NCBI GenBank assembly: GCA_018240465.1
Contig: JAFEFS010000081.1
Location: forward strand, 30,327-94,326
Length of the DNA stretch: 64,000 bases
Reading direction: 5' to 3'
DNA from: Pseudomonadota bacterium
GTDB taxonomy: Bacteria > Pseudomonadota > Gammaproteobacteria > Xanthomonadales > Rhodanobacteraceae
Positions 1 through 8,849 of this stretch are shown here, in pieces. The stretch's first letter is position 1. Each line of letters opens with the position of its first letter. The position numbers and the translations under genes are program-made. A model generated the notes under the pieces. That model made no database searches. It was not told where the DNA came from and saw only the letters and a list, made by a program, of their open reading frames with translations.

Positions 1-2061
1 GAGCTGGGAGAGCACGTTGCCGTCGGCGCGGATCAGCACGCCTTCGGTGATTTCCACGCACAGGTTGCGCCCGGGAATGCGATGGCGCGCGAGCTCGCGC
101 AGCACCTGTCCGGCCCAGTCCGGGTCGTGGATGTCGGTGGCGGAAAAATTGACCGAGATCGTGAACGCGGGCAGGCGCGCGAGCGGCCAGTCCGCTGCCG
201 CGCGCAATGATGCGACGAGCATCTCGTGGTCGAGCTGACCGATGAGGTTGTGCCGTTCGGCCCAGTCGATGACGTCGCTCGGGGCCACGCTCTCGGGCGC
301 CCCCCGCCAGCGCAGCAGGGCTTCGACGCCGCGGATCTCGCCGCTGCGGATGTCGACGATCGGCTCGAAGTGTGGTTCGAAGGCACGCGCGTTCCATCCG
401 GCCTCGATCGCCGCGTCGGCGCTGTTCGCGGCGAAGGCGCGCCGGGAGGCTTCGCGGCGGTGATCCTCGACATAGCCGGTGTAGTAGCGCTCGAGCTGGA
501 AGATCTGCCGGTCGCTGCCCGCGACCGTCGCCAGAAACAGGCCGACCAGCACGCACAGCACCTGCGGCAGGGTCTGTCCGAACCACCACAGCGGCGCACT
601 CAGGTACGGCACACCGGCCTTCGACGTGGTCACGCCGAGATCCAAGCTGTCGGCACCGGCATCGAGCTCGAACCGTTGCGCGAGCCGCGGGTCGGCGCCG
701 CTCAGGGTGCCCGGCCGTGGCTCGATCTGCGCGAGCGTTCCACCGTCGGCGCCGCTCAACACCAAGCCATGGCCGCGGGCAAGCAGTTGCCGCCCCGACT
801 GCGACTCGCCGAGCAGCACTTTGACATCGAGCGCGGCGACGACGACGCCGCGCGGGTTCGCCGTAGCAAGATACAGCCATATGCCCGGCGCCGGCCCGCC
901 GGCCTGCATCGCGAGCGGGCGCGAAGACGCGGTCAACCCGTCACGCTGGGCGGCAAACAGGGCATTGCGCCGGCCTGGTTCGGACGCCAGGTCGAAACCG
1001 AGCAGAACCCGGCGCGCGGCCGGCGCGGCGCGCAGCAGCGGCCAATATTCCTCGCGCCGCCGCGCCGTGACGAGCCTGCCGTCGGTATCGAACTCGCTCA
1101 GCGACACGGTGCGGCCCTGCTGCGCGGCGAGGGCGACTTCGGCCGCGGCACGCTCGCCATCGGCAACGCGCCCGGCCCAGTCGAGGCCGAGCAGCAACGG
1201 AGTGTGGTCGAGCAATTCGTCGGCGAACTCGGCGAAGCGATCCGGCGCGACCTCGCCGCTCACGCGGTAATAGGCGCGCAACGCGCCGAGCTTCTGCCCG
1301 GCCAGATCGAGGCCGGCCTGGACCTCTGCCCGGAACGCGGCACCGAGTTCGCCGAAACGTTGCTGCTCGCGCGTCACCTGCTGCGCCCCGGCATAAGCGG
1401 CCAGCACCCAGGCCGGAAGCGCGACCAGCGCCAGCGCAATCCATGGATTGCGCAACCGGTTCTGGGCGAGTTTCGGCAGGCCCGCGCGCAGTTCGCGGAT
1501 CGCTATCACCGGCACCGTCATACATATCGCCAGCGTGGTCGACACCCACATCACGCTGGCGAAGGCGACGTTCTCGGGCCGCAGCGGCAGCGTGATCCAG
1601 CCGAGCGCGAGCGCGAGCATCACGGTCTTCAGCAGGCACGCCACCGGGCCGGCGAGCAGCAGCATCGACAACCATCCGGAAGCAGACAACGCGCCGTCGC
1701 GCAACGCCGGCATGTACCGGTGCAGGACCTGCGCCGAAAGCCAGGCCTGGATTGCGCTGGCGAAGGCGATGACGATCAGCGGAACATCGGCAAAGTCGTG
1801 CGCACCTTGCGCGCCGAGCAGGCTGAACCGCTGCCAGTCGATGCTGATGTTGTAGGCCAGCGAACCGAACAGGACGCCGGCGAGCGCGGGCCATTTCCAG
1901 TAGTAGACGCATAGCAGGGCGACGCCGCCGACCGGCCAGAGCAGACTGTACGGGTTGGCCGCCGTGACAAGCGCGCTGATGGCGTGCGCCGCGACGATCA
2001 TCGCCAACGCGGTCGCCGAAGCCTTCGCCGCAACCGACCACTTGCCGGTAAACAGAGTCAC
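1..2061 (-). CDS. MASE1-CHASE-EAL cyclic-di-GMP phosphodiesterase, C-terminus cut by window edge
   Basis: Predicted inner-membrane enzyme that hydrolyses cyclic di-GMP in response to an external signal. The frame is open for 687 codons and continues past base 1. The N-terminus is a multi-pass MASE1-like region with SLLWPVGGVALL near residue 36. A periplasmic CHASE-like section follows (AYYRVSGEVAPDRFAEF, then LLGLDWAGRV). The EAL domain begins with GVEALLRW, which carries the signature Glu-Ala-Leu, and continues with VNFSATDIHDPDW and LCVEITEGVLI. The DDFGTGYS loop would lie off the window. No GGDEF domain sits between the sensor and EAL parts, so pure phosphodiesterase activity is inferred. 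The start is taken as the GTG at 2061. I saw no in-frame ATG in the stretch just upstream, and an internal ATG about 20 codons later is an alternative. Confidence 0.85.
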   Translation of the reverse strand, partial: MTLFTGKWSVAAKASATALAMIVAAHAISALVTAANPYSLLWPVGGVALLCVYYWKWPALAGVLFGSLAYNISIDWQRFSLLGAQGAHDFADVPLIVIAFASAIQAWLSAQVLHRYMPALRDGALSASGWLSMLLLAGPVACLLKTVMLALALGWITLPLRPENVAFASVMWVSTTLAICMTVPVIAIRELRAGLPKLAQNRLRNPWIALALVALPAWVLAAYAGAQQVTREQQRFGELGAAFRAEVQAGLDLAGQKLGALRAYYRVSGEVAPDRFAEFADELLDHTPLLLGLDWAGRVADGERAAAEVALAAQQGRTVSLSEFDTDGRLVTARRREEYWPLLRAAPAARRVLLGFDLASEPGRRNALFAAQRDGLTASSRPLAMQAGGPAPGIWLYLATANPRGVVVAALDVKVLLGESQSGRQLLARGHGLVLSGADGGTLAQIEPRPGTLSGADPRLAQRFELDAGADSLDLGVTTSKAGVPYLSAPLWWFGQTLPQVLCVLVGLFLATVAGSDRQIFQLERYYTGYVEDHRREASRRAFAANSADAAIEAGWNARAFEPHFEPIVDIRSGEIRGVEALLRWRGAPESVAPSDVIDWAERHNLIGQLDHEMLVASLRAAADWPLARLPAFTISVNFSATDIHDPDWAGQVLRELARHRIPGRNLCVEITEGVLIRADGNVLSQL

Positions 2062-2284
2062 CCGACCGCCCCCGATCGATGAACCGCCACCGCAGCCTCG
2101 CTGCGCCCCATCCTGCCCGCGGATACGTCGTCCTCGACGTCCGTCCCGACCATGTCGCTCGTAGCGTCAATACTGGCGGCATCCTCTGGCGCCCGCACCG
2201 TTCGCGGCCTGTCCGCATTGTGTTCCACCCGGCGGGTTTCGCCAAGCGGTCGGAAAAAAAATTTTTGTCCGCCGGCAGCGCGGT

Positions 2285-3280
2285 TTATTCGCCGGCGTAG
2301 ATCGCCACGTGGGTCTTGCCGTCGCGATCGACCCAGCCGCGGAACATGCCGTCCGTGTTGAACGGCATCGCGATGTTGCCGTCCTTGTCGAGCGCGATCA
2401 CGCCGCCATCGCCGCCGAGCTTGGGGATCACGCCGAGCACGACTTCGTCGGCCGCCTTCTTCAGCGCATCGCCGCGGAATTCGACGCGCGCACAGATGTC
2501 GCGCGCCGCCGTGGCGCGGATGTAGAACTCACCCCAGCCGGTCGCCGACACGGCGCAGCGCGCGTCGGCGTAAGTGCCGGCGCCGATGATCGGCGAATCG
2601 CCGACGCGGCCGAAGCGCTTGTTGGTCATGCCGCCGGTCGAGGTGCCCGCGGCGAGATTGCCTTTGGAATCGAGCGCCACCGCGCCGACCGTGCCGTGGT
2701 GCGGCGTCTTGCCCGGCTCGACGGTCTTTGCTTTTTCTTCTGCGATCGCTTCCTGCAGCGCCTTCCAGCGCGCTTCGGTGTAGAAGTATTTCGGATCGAC
2801 CAACTGCATGCCTATCGATTGGGCGAACTTCTCCGCGCCGTCGTCGATCAGCATGACATGCTCGGATTTTTCCATGACCGCGCGCGCCAGCTCGATCGGG
2901 TTCTTGATCCGGTGCACGTTGGCCACCGCACCGGCGCGCAACGTCGCGCCGTCCATGATCGAGGCGTCGAGTTCGTTCTTGCCGTCGTGGTTGAACACGG
3001 CGCCCTTGCCGGCGTTGAAATTCGGATCGTCCTCGAGCACGACGATCGCATGCGTCACCGCGTCCAGGCTGCTGCCGCCGGACTTGAGCGTGCTGTATCC
3101 CGCCTGCAGCGCCCTTTCCAGCGCCGCGCGCACGGCCTTTTCCTTTTCCGGAGTCATCTCCTTGCGCACGACGCCGGCACCGCCGTGGATGACGAGAACG
3201 GGAGTGGCGGCATGGGTCATCGAAACAACTCCGAGGCTGAGCAACAGGGCGGGTAAAAGGCGGCGGGACGGATGCGACAT
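2285..3280 (-). CDS. Secreted isoaspartyl peptidase/L-asparaginase (Ntn hydrolase)
   Basis: Plant-type asparaginase / beta-aspartyl peptidase family, 331 residues, which removes isoaspartyl residues from peptides or hydrolyses asparagine. The start at 3280 gives MSHPSRRLLPALLLSLGV, a typical signal peptide ending in THAA, so the protein is probably periplasmic. The usual opening VLVIHGGAG follows. Self-cleavage into two subunits is expected just before the Thr of HHGTVGAVALD, which becomes the N-terminal nucleophile. Substrate-site motifs GTSTGGMTNKR and GDSPIIGAGTYAD are present. A longer frame reaches 3346 but runs into the divergent gene's leader, so the later ATG is preferred. It is divergently transcribed from the DMT protein across 58 bases. 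Confidence 0.9.
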   Translation of the reverse strand: MSHPSRRLLPALLLSLGVVSMTHAATPVLVIHGGAGVVRKEMTPEKEKAVRAALERALQAGYSTLKSGGSSLDAVTHAIVVLEDDPNFNAGKGAVFNHDGKNELDASIMDGATLRAGAVANVHRIKNPIELARAVMEKSEHVMLIDDGAEKFAQSIGMQLVDPKYFYTEARWKALQEAIAEEKAKTVEPGKTPHHGTVGAVALDSKGNLAAGTSTGGMTNKRFGRVGDSPIIGAGTYADARCAVSATGWGEFYIRATAARDICARVEFRGDALKKAADEVVLGVIPKLGGDGGVIALDKDGNIAMPFNTDGMFRGWVDRDGKTHVAIYAGE

Positions 3281-3338
3281 GCTGTACTCCAACGTGGGCT
3301 TGAAGTATACGGGGACGAATTGGAACGGGAATCCTGAA

Positions 3339-3677
3339 ATGTACAACTATCTGTTGCCGATTGTCCTGCTGCTCGCCTCGAACGTGTTCATGACGTTCGC
3401 CTGGTACGGGCACCTGAAATTCACCGACCGGCCGCTGTGGATCGTCATCCTCGTCAGCTGGGCCATCGCCTTTTTCGAATACTGCCTGCAGGTGCCGGGC
3501 AACCGCATCGGCTATCGCGTCTACAACCCGGCGCAACTGAAGACGATCCAGGAGATCATCACCCTCGCCGTCTTCGTCGCCTTCTCCACGTTCTACCTCG
3601 GCGCCGAGATCAAGTGGAACCACCTCGTCGGCTTCGCCCTGATCGTGGCCGCGGCGTTCTTCATTTTTCTCGACTAG
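3339..3677 (+). CDS. DMT (DUF486) family small membrane protein
   Basis: A 112-residue protein with four hydrophobic segments: about residues 4-22, 30-47, 73-90 and 93-111. It matches the DUF486 branch of the drug/metabolite transporter superfamily, with typical stretches FMTFAWYGHLKF, SWAIAFFEYCLQVPGNR and QEIITLAVFVAFS. Family members are four-helix inner-membrane proteins that resemble half of a DMT transporter and probably work as dimers. The substrate is unknown. It starts at the ATG at 3339, divergent from the isoaspartyl peptidase. Confidence 0.85.
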   Translation: MYNYLLPIVLLLASNVFMTFAWYGHLKFTDRPLWIVILVSWAIAFFEYCLQVPGNRIGYRVYNPAQLKTIQEIITLAVFVAFSTFYLGAEIKWNHLVGFALIVAAAFFIFLD

Positions 3678-4025
3678 ATGCCACCACTCTTTCAGACGAA
3701 TGAACCTGACCCGCTGTCCGGACCCGCTTTCCCGAGCCGATCACTATTCCGTCCCGAAATGGCCGATTGAACGTATGGCTTCGCGGCGGCAGACTCGCTC
3801 CCAGCCCGAGCACACGATGCTCACCCCAAGGCCATGGCGTATGCTCCGCGCACAATCAATTCGGCGGCCATGACAAGATATTGTGTGCAAAGCGCGCGTT
3901 ACGAGCCATCTCATGACTACACGAACCGCTTCCTGCTCTTGCGGCCAACCACGCATCGAAGCCTGGGGTGAGTAGTAGCCCGGAAGAAGCGCAGCGAAAT
4001 CCAGGGCCGTGCCGCGCACGCCGGC
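3678..4025. other. Gene-poor spacer containing one copy of a dispersed repeat
   Basis: This 348-base spacer lies between the DUF486 gene and the convergently placed UbiI-like gene. I see no convincing coding region; the short frames here have no recognisable family. It carries copy 1 of a dispersed repeat at 3760-3832 on the minus strand. Confidence 0.5.
3760..3832 (-). repeat. Dispersed repeat, copy 1
   Basis: Read on the minus strand, this matches 28472-28545 (+). GGCCTTGGGGTGAGC is identical in both copies. They also share GTGCTCGGGC or TGCGCTCGGGC, then GAAGCCA(T/C)ACGTTCAATC followed by GGCCA. Between these blocks the copies differ by substitutions and small indels. It is noncoding in both places and has no obvious terminal inverted repeats, so its nature (relic of a mobile element or a structured repeat) is unknown. 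Confidence 0.7.
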
Positions 4026-5213
4026 TCAGCCCGCCGCACGCCGCGCGAAGAAGCGTCTGAGTGGAGCGATGCGCCCGACCAGGGCAAGGCCCGCGCCACG
4101 CATCGCGGCAACCACGGCGACATCGCTGCCGAAGCCGCTCTGGATCGCGTCGAAGGCGTGCGCGGAGATCGCGTTGTCGCTGCGCCGGCGGCGCTCGTAG
4201 CGGCGCAATGTCGCCTCCGATGCGATATCGGCTTTGCGTATCCGCGCATCGTCCAGCACGCCCGCGAGTTCGACCGCATCGCGGAAACCGAGATTGACGC
4301 CCTGCCCCGCGAGCGGGTGCACGACGTGCGCGGCGTCGCCGACCAAGGCGAAGCGCGGCGCGACATAGCGCTCGGCGAGACACATCCTGAGCGCAAAGGC
4401 AGCGCGCGCCGTCGTCGCAGCGATCGCGCCGAGGCGGAAGTCGAACGCCGCGCCGAGTTCGGCGCGAAAGGTTGCGTCGTCGAGCGCGAGCAGGCGCGCG
4501 GCTTCCTCGTCCGCCACCGACCAGACGATCGAGCTGCGCCCGTCGGTCAGCGGCAGGAACGCAAGCGTCGCGCCGGGCAGGAAACGCTGCCATGCGGTCG
4601 CTTCGTGTGGGCGCTCGTGCGCGACGTGGGCGACGATGCCGCGCTGGGCGTAGTCGCGGTCGCGCGTTTCGATGCCGAGCAGGTTGCGCAGAACCGAATC
4701 GGCGCCGTCGGCCGCGACGACGAGGTGCGCGCGCAGATGCGTGCCGTCATCGAGCGCGAGCGAGCGCGTGTCACCGTGCGCGTCGAGCTCGCTCGCCACC
4801 ACGCGCGCCGGACAACGCAGCATGATGCCGTCGTGGCGCTCGATCGCCTGCCACAGCAGCGACTGGATCAATTTGTTCTCGACGATGTAGCCGAGCGCGG
4901 AGGCGCCTTCGTCGGCCGCATCGAAGGCGAGCGCGCCGGGCGCGAGCGCGTCCCAGACGCGCATGCGCCGATAGGCGCTCGCACGCGCCGAGGCGATGGC
5001 CGTCCACACGTCCAGACGCTGCAGCAGCGCGATCGACGAAGCGGCGAGCGCGACCACGCGCAGATCGACTTCGTCCTCGGCACGCCATGGCGCGGGCGCG
5101 CGCGATTCGACCAAGGCAACCTCGAAACCGCGCTGCGCGAGGTCGAGCGCGAGCGCCGCGCCGACCATGCCGGCGCCGACGATAGCGACGTCAGCAATCT
5201 GGCGTCTGCTCAT
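4026..5213 (-). CDS. ubiI: FAD-dependent ubiquinone-biosynthesis hydroxylase, UbiI/VisC type
   Basis: Class A flavin monooxygenase of 395 residues that hydroxylates the aromatic ring of a ubiquinone precursor, using FAD, NAD(P)H and oxygen. The FAD dinucleotide-binding motif VAIVGAGMVGAALALDLA is at residues 8-25. The second FAD/NAD(P)H motif is VVAADGADSVLR, and the ribose-binding motif is LVGDAAHVVHPLAGQGVNLG. The start is the ATG at 5213, whose ATGA overlaps the stop of the upstream ubiH (stop at 5210), so the two are translationally coupled. UbiF and UbiI cannot be separated from sequence alone; the pairing with UbiH supports a role in the same pathway. Confidence 0.88.
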   Translation of the reverse strand: MSRRQIADVAIVGAGMVGAALALDLAQRGFEVALVESRAPAPWRAEDEVDLRVVALAASSIALLQRLDVWTAIASARASAYRRMRVWDALAPGALAFDAADEGASALGYIVENKLIQSLLWQAIERHDGIMLRCPARVVASELDAHGDTRSLALDDGTHLRAHLVVAADGADSVLRNLLGIETRDRDYAQRGIVAHVAHERPHEATAWQRFLPGATLAFLPLTDGRSSIVWSVADEEAARLLALDDATFRAELGAAFDFRLGAIAATTARAAFALRMCLAERYVAPRFALVGDAAHVVHPLAGQGVNLGFRDAVELAGVLDDARIRKADIASEATLRRYERRRRSDNAISAHAFDAIQSGFGSDVAVVAAMRGAGLALVGRIAPLRRFFARRAAG

Positions 5214-6439
5214 ACGCCGCCCCGCAGCGCCAAAGCCGGCGCATGCCCGCGAAAGCCCATGCCGCGCGCGACCACGGCCTGTTTCAACGGCGCGATACGA
5301 TCGATCGCGATCAGGCCGAGCGAACGCAACGCCTTCAGCGGCAGCGCCTCGCTGGCGGTCCAGCGCGCAAGGGAATCGCTGGCCGCCGCGGTGCCTTCGC
5401 GATCCTCGCGGCGCAGTTCGACGTAGCGCCGCAGCAGCGCGGCGTCGCCGGCATCGCCGCCGGCGCGCGCCTGCGCGACCAGAAGTTCGGCCAGGGTCAG
5501 TGCATCGCGCAGGCCGAGGTTGAATCCCTGCGCGCCGATCGGGTGGATCGTCTGCGCCGCATTGCCGACCAGCACCGCACGCGGCCCGATCACGCGCTGC
5601 GCAAACATGCATGCGAGCGGATGCGAAACGCGCTTGCCGAGGCGTGAGAATTTGCCGAGCCGGTAGCCGAAGCGTTCATGCAGCTCGGCGAGGAAGCCGG
5701 CGTCGTCGAGCACGGCCACGCGCGCCGCATCCGCAGTCGGTACCGTCATGACGACTCCTGCGCGCCGGTCCGCGAGCGGCAGCACCGCCACCGGGCCGGT
5801 CGCGGTGAAGCGCTCCCAGGCGCGGCCGTCCATTGCGCGCTCCGGCTGCACGGTCGCGACGAAAGCGGTCTGCGTATAGTCGAAGCGGTCCGCGCCGATG
5901 CCGAGCGCATCACGCACGAACGAGCCGGTGCCGTCGGCGCCGACGAGCAGGCGCGTGCGCAGGCGTTGTTCGCCTTCGCCGGCCGCTAGCGTGGCGAGGA
6001 TGCCGTCGTCGTCGGATTCGATCGCGCTCAACCTCGCCGGCGCGTGGCGCACGAGATTCACGCAGCGCTCCAGCCGCATCAGCAAGCCGTTGCCGAGTTC
6101 GCACGCGGGGCAGGTCGCGCCGAAGGCATCGAGGCCGTGTTCGGCCGCGGCCAGGCGTATCGCGCCGAACTCACCGCGGCGGCTGACGTGCACGCTCCGG
6201 ATCGGCGTCGCCTTCGCCTCGACCAACGGCCACACGCCGAGCGCGCTCAGCGCGTTGACGCTCGCGCGCGCGAGCGCGAGGCAGCGCTCGTCGGGATTCG
6301 CCAGCGGATTGATCTGCGACGCCACGGCCTCGACCTGGGCGACGCGCAGGCCGCTGCCGTCGAGCGCGATCGCGAGGCTGGAACCGACCAGGCCACCGCC
6401 GACGATCAATACGTCGCAGTCGTTGGTTTCGGCGCTCAT
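5210..6439 (-). CDS. ubiH: 2-octaprenyl-6-methoxyphenol-type hydroxylase UbiH
   Basis: FAD monooxygenase of 409 residues in ubiquinone biosynthesis. It has the N-terminal motif VLIVGGGLVGSSLAIALDGSG, the central LLVGADGTGSFVRD and the UbiH-specific form LVGNAAQTIHPIGAQGFNLG, where Asn-Ala-Ala-Gln replaces the Asp-Ala-Ala-His of the UbiI group. This marks it as the UbiH partner of the next gene. It is the first gene of a two-gene operon with a 4-base ATGA overlap. The start at 6439 is divergent from the membrane-protein gene at 6532. The pepP gene that often precedes this pair in proteobacteria is not present here. Confidence 0.9.
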   Translation of the reverse strand: MSAETNDCDVLIVGGGLVGSSLAIALDGSGLRVAQVEAVASQINPLANPDERCLALARASVNALSALGVWPLVEAKATPIRSVHVSRRGEFGAIRLAAAEHGLDAFGATCPACELGNGLLMRLERCVNLVRHAPARLSAIESDDDGILATLAAGEGEQRLRTRLLVGADGTGSFVRDALGIGADRFDYTQTAFVATVQPERAMDGRAWERFTATGPVAVLPLADRRAGVVMTVPTADAARVAVLDDAGFLAELHERFGYRLGKFSRLGKRVSHPLACMFAQRVIGPRAVLVGNAAQTIHPIGAQGFNLGLRDALTLAELLVAQARAGGDAGDAALLRRYVELRREDREGTAAASDSLARWTASEALPLKALRSLGLIAIDRIAPLKQAVVARGMGFRGHAPALALRGGV

Positions 6440-6531
6440 TGGCGGGATTCGTCATTCATGGCGCCAATGATATGATACGAACCGCATTTCGGCCCGGTTT
6501 TCCGCGCCGACGTTTGGACACGGAGACCACC

Positions 6532-7176
6532 ATGCAGCCCGACACCCCCTCTTCCACCGTTTCGCCGCGCAGCCTGGTGCTGATCGCGATGATCGCCTGC
6601 GCGATCGGCGCGCGCCTGATCAATTGGTACGTGCCCGGCGTGCTGCCGCAGAATTTCACGCCGGTCGAAGCGACCGCGCTGTTCGGCGGCGCCTATTTTG
6701 CCGACCGCCGGCTTGCTTTCATCGTGCCGCTGGCCGCGATGCTGCTCGCCGATTTGCTGATTTCGTTGTCGCTGTCGCTGCAATTGGTCAGTGACTGGCT
6801 GCACACGCTGCCGGCGGTCTATCTGTGCATCGCGTTGACCGTGTTCGGCGGTTTCGGTCTGCACAACAAGGTCAGTCCACTGCGCGTCGGCGCATACGGC
6901 TTTGCCAGCGCGGTGCTGTTTTTCATCGTCACCAATTTCGCGGCCTGGCTTGCGGCGCATCCCGAGTTGCTTTTCAACGACCAGTTCGCGGCGGTGCGAG
7001 CAAGCTATCCGAGTGCGGAAGACGCGTGCGTCAAGGGACTCGCCGCCTGCTACATAGCAGGCATCCCGTTTTTCAAGGGCACGCTGTACGGCACGCTGTT
7101 CTGGAGCGCCGCACTGTTCGGCGGCTTCGAGCTGATGCGCCGCCGCTGGCCGAGCCTGCAGCCGGCGCACGCGTGA
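6532..7176 (+). CDS. DUF6580-like integral membrane protein
   Basis: A 214-residue protein with about five membrane segments. It opens with a short polar N-terminus, then SLVLIAMIACAIGARLINWY, NFTPVEATALFGGAYFADRR and LAFIVPLAAMLLADLLISL. The pattern of Phe-Thr-Pro-(Val)-Glu-Ala near the first loop and the Phe-Lys-Gly-Thr-Leu-Tyr-Gly motif near the end fits the DUF6580 family of proteins of unknown function. The ATG at 6532 is preceded by GGAGACC as a ribosome binding site, which decides against the longer frame from 6439. It stands just upstream of the cobalamin adenosyltransferase with a 12-base gap, so the two may be co-transcribed. Membrane transport is possible but not shown. Confidence 0.75.
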   Translation: MQPDTPSSTVSPRSLVLIAMIACAIGARLINWYVPGVLPQNFTPVEATALFGGAYFADRRLAFIVPLAAMLLADLLISLSLSLQLVSDWLHTLPAVYLCIALTVFGGFGLHNKVSPLRVGAYGFASAVLFFIVTNFAAWLAAHPELLFNDQFAAVRASYPSAEDACVKGLAACYIAGIPFFKGTLYGTLFWSAALFGGFELMRRRWPSLQPAHA

Positions 7177-7188
7177 TGCGGGTGCGGT

Positions 7189-7746
7189 GTGGGTAACCGC
7201 CTCTCCAAAATCTATACGCGCACCGGCGACGACGGCACCACCGGCCTCGGCGACGGCACACGCGTGGCCAAGGACAGCGCACGCGTCGCCAGCTACGGCA
7301 CGGTTGACGAGTTGAACAGCGTGGTCGGCGTCGTGCTTGCGCAGGACATTCCCGATGCGGTACGCGAGACGCTGATCCAGGTGCAGCACGACCTGTTCGA
7401 TCTCGGCGGCGAGCTGTGCATCCCCGGCATGGCGATGATTCACGCGGCCGACATCGACCGGCTCGAAACCACGCTCGACGGCTTCAACACCGACCTGCCA
7501 CCGCTGAAGGATTTCATCCTGCCCGGCGGCGGCGCGGCCGCGGCGTACTGCCATGTCGCGCGCACGGTGTGCCGGCGTGCGGAACGCGAGGTCGTCGCGC
7601 TCGCGCGCAGCGAAGCGGTGCGCGCGGAGGCGATCCGCTATCTCAATCGCCTCTCCGACCTGCTGTTCGTGATCGCGCGCGTGCTCGCGCGTGCCTCGGG
7701 CCACGGCGAGGTTTTGTGGCAGCATGAGCGCAGGAAGCGAACCTGA
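7189..7746 (+). CDS. ATP:cob(I)alamin adenosyltransferase, PduO type
   Basis: 185 residues. It transfers the adenosyl group of ATP to cob(I)alamin to make the B12 coenzyme used by mutases and similar enzymes. The diagnostic N-terminus SKIYTRTGDDGTTGL holds the ATP-binding loop. The conserved trimer/active-site segment PGGGAAAAYCHVARTVCRRA is followed by the Glu-Arg of the usual Arg-Arg-Ala-Glu-Arg signature. The start codon is GTG at 7189, fixed by the family's canonical MGNRLSKIYTRTG beginning. It is followed after 8 bases by the deacetylase gene, probably in one transcript. Confidence 0.93.
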   Translation: MGNRLSKIYTRTGDDGTTGLGDGTRVAKDSARVASYGTVDELNSVVGVVLAQDIPDAVRETLIQVQHDLFDLGGELCIPGMAMIHAADIDRLETTLDGFNTDLPPLKDFILPGGGAAAAYCHVARTVCRRAEREVVALARSEAVRAEAIRYLNRLSDLLFVIARVLARASGHGEVLWQHERRKRT

Positions 7747-7754
7747 CGCCTCTC

Positions 7755-8675
7755 ATGCATCCGCTGCTCTACACCCATCCTGCATGCCTGCGCCACTCGG
7801 CCGGGCCCGGTCATCCCGAATCGCCGGCGCGCCTGCAGGCCGTGCTCGAAGCGCTCGACCACGACCGCTTCGCGATGCTCGACCGCATCGAGGCGCCACG
7901 CGCGACCCGCGCACAGCTCGAGCTCGTGCACGATGCCGGCCTCGTCGCGCTCGTGCACGCCACGGCGCCGGACGAAGGCTATGCGCAACTCGATGCCGAC
8001 ACCGCGATGTCGCCCGATTCGCTCGAAGCCGCACTGCGCGCCGCCGGCGCCGTCTGCGCCGCGGTCGATGCCCTGCTCGACGGCAGCGCGACACGCGCGT
8101 TCTGCGCGGTGCGCCCCCCGGGCCATCATGCCACGCACGAGACGCCGATGGGGTTCTGCCTGTTCAACAACGTCGCGGTCGGCGCCGCGCACGCGCTCAG
8201 CAAGGGGCTCGAACGCATCGCCATCGTCGACTTCGACGTGCACCACGGTAACGGCACCCAGGACATTTTCTGGGACAATGCGGGCGTGCTCTATGCCTCC
8301 ACGCATCAGGCGCCGCTGTACCCCGGCACCGGCGCGGAAAACGAGCGCGGTGTCGGCAACATCGTCAATGCGCCATTGCCGGCCGCATCGAACTCATTCA
8401 TGTTCCGCGAGGCCTGTCGCGACATCGTCCTGCCCGCAGTCGAGCGCTTCCGTCCGCAACTGGTGATGATTTCAGCGGGCTTCGACGCGCACTATCTCGA
8501 TCCACTCGCCAACCTCAACCTCGGTGCGCCCGACTTCGACTGGATCACGCGCGAGCTGGTCGACATCGCGCGCAAGCATGCGCGCGGACGCGTCATCTCC
8601 AGCCTCGAAGGCGGCTACAGCCTCACCGCGTTGCGCCAGTCGACGGCGGCGCACGTCGCCGCGCTGATCGAGTGA
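7755..8675 (+). CDS. Histone deacetylase-like amidohydrolase (acetoin utilisation/HDAC family)
   Basis: Zinc-dependent deacetylase of 306 residues from the bacterial class II HDAC-like group. All key elements are visible: PGHPESPARL near residue 18, RPPGHHATHETPMGFC with the paired catalytic His residues, the metal ligands in VDFDVHHGNGTQD, the second ligand region SAGFDAHYLDPLA and the terminal EGGYSL. Natural substrates of bacterial members are acetylated polyamines or small amides. It follows the adenosyltransferase by 8 bases on the same strand and ends at a stem-forming inverted repeat. Confidence 0.92.
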   Translation: MHPLLYTHPACLRHSAGPGHPESPARLQAVLEALDHDRFAMLDRIEAPRATRAQLELVHDAGLVALVHATAPDEGYAQLDADTAMSPDSLEAALRAAGAVCAAVDALLDGSATRAFCAVRPPGHHATHETPMGFCLFNNVAVGAAHALSKGLERIAIVDFDVHHGNGTQDIFWDNAGVLYASTHQAPLYPGTGAENERGVGNIVNAPLPAASNSFMFREACRDIVLPAVERFRPQLVMISAGFDAHYLDPLANLNLGAPDFDWITRELVDIARKHARGRVISSLEGGYSLTALRQSTAAHVAALIE

Positions 8676-8702
8676 TGCTGCATTCCATTTTTTGAGCCAT
8701 CG

Positions 8703-8800
8703 TTAACGCGGATCAGAGCGGACCAAGAAAGACAAGAGCGGAAACAACTGTTCGGTCAATCCGCTTTTATCCGCTATATATCCGCTCGTATCTGCGTTAA
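8703..8800. repeat. Long inverted repeat between convergent genes
   Basis: The left arm TTAACGCGGATCAGAGCGGA (8703-8722) pairs with the right arm TCCGCTCGTATCTGCGTTAA (8781-8800) at 17 of 20 positions, with a 58-base spacer. The spacer itself has repeated TCCGCT blocks. It lies between the convergent HDAC and CDF genes, where it could form a transcript-end hairpin. It also has the look of a dispersed palindromic repeat. No long T-tract follows, so terminator function is only inferred. Confidence 0.6.
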
Positions 8801-8849
8801 GACTTTCCGGCGGAGGGCAGCGCGATGCGTCGACGACCGCCCGATTGCT

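Noticed and set aside
226..1914. Long + strand frame opposite the EAL gene
   Set aside because: It is the antisense of a clear MASE1-CHASE-EAL frame; composition is the Arg/Ala/Gly-rich pattern of a GC-rich shadow.
3744..4019. 91-codon minus frame in the spacer at 3.8 kb
   Set aside because: Covers the dispersed repeat and has no family; the similarity to 28.5 kb is in DNA, in different reading contexts.
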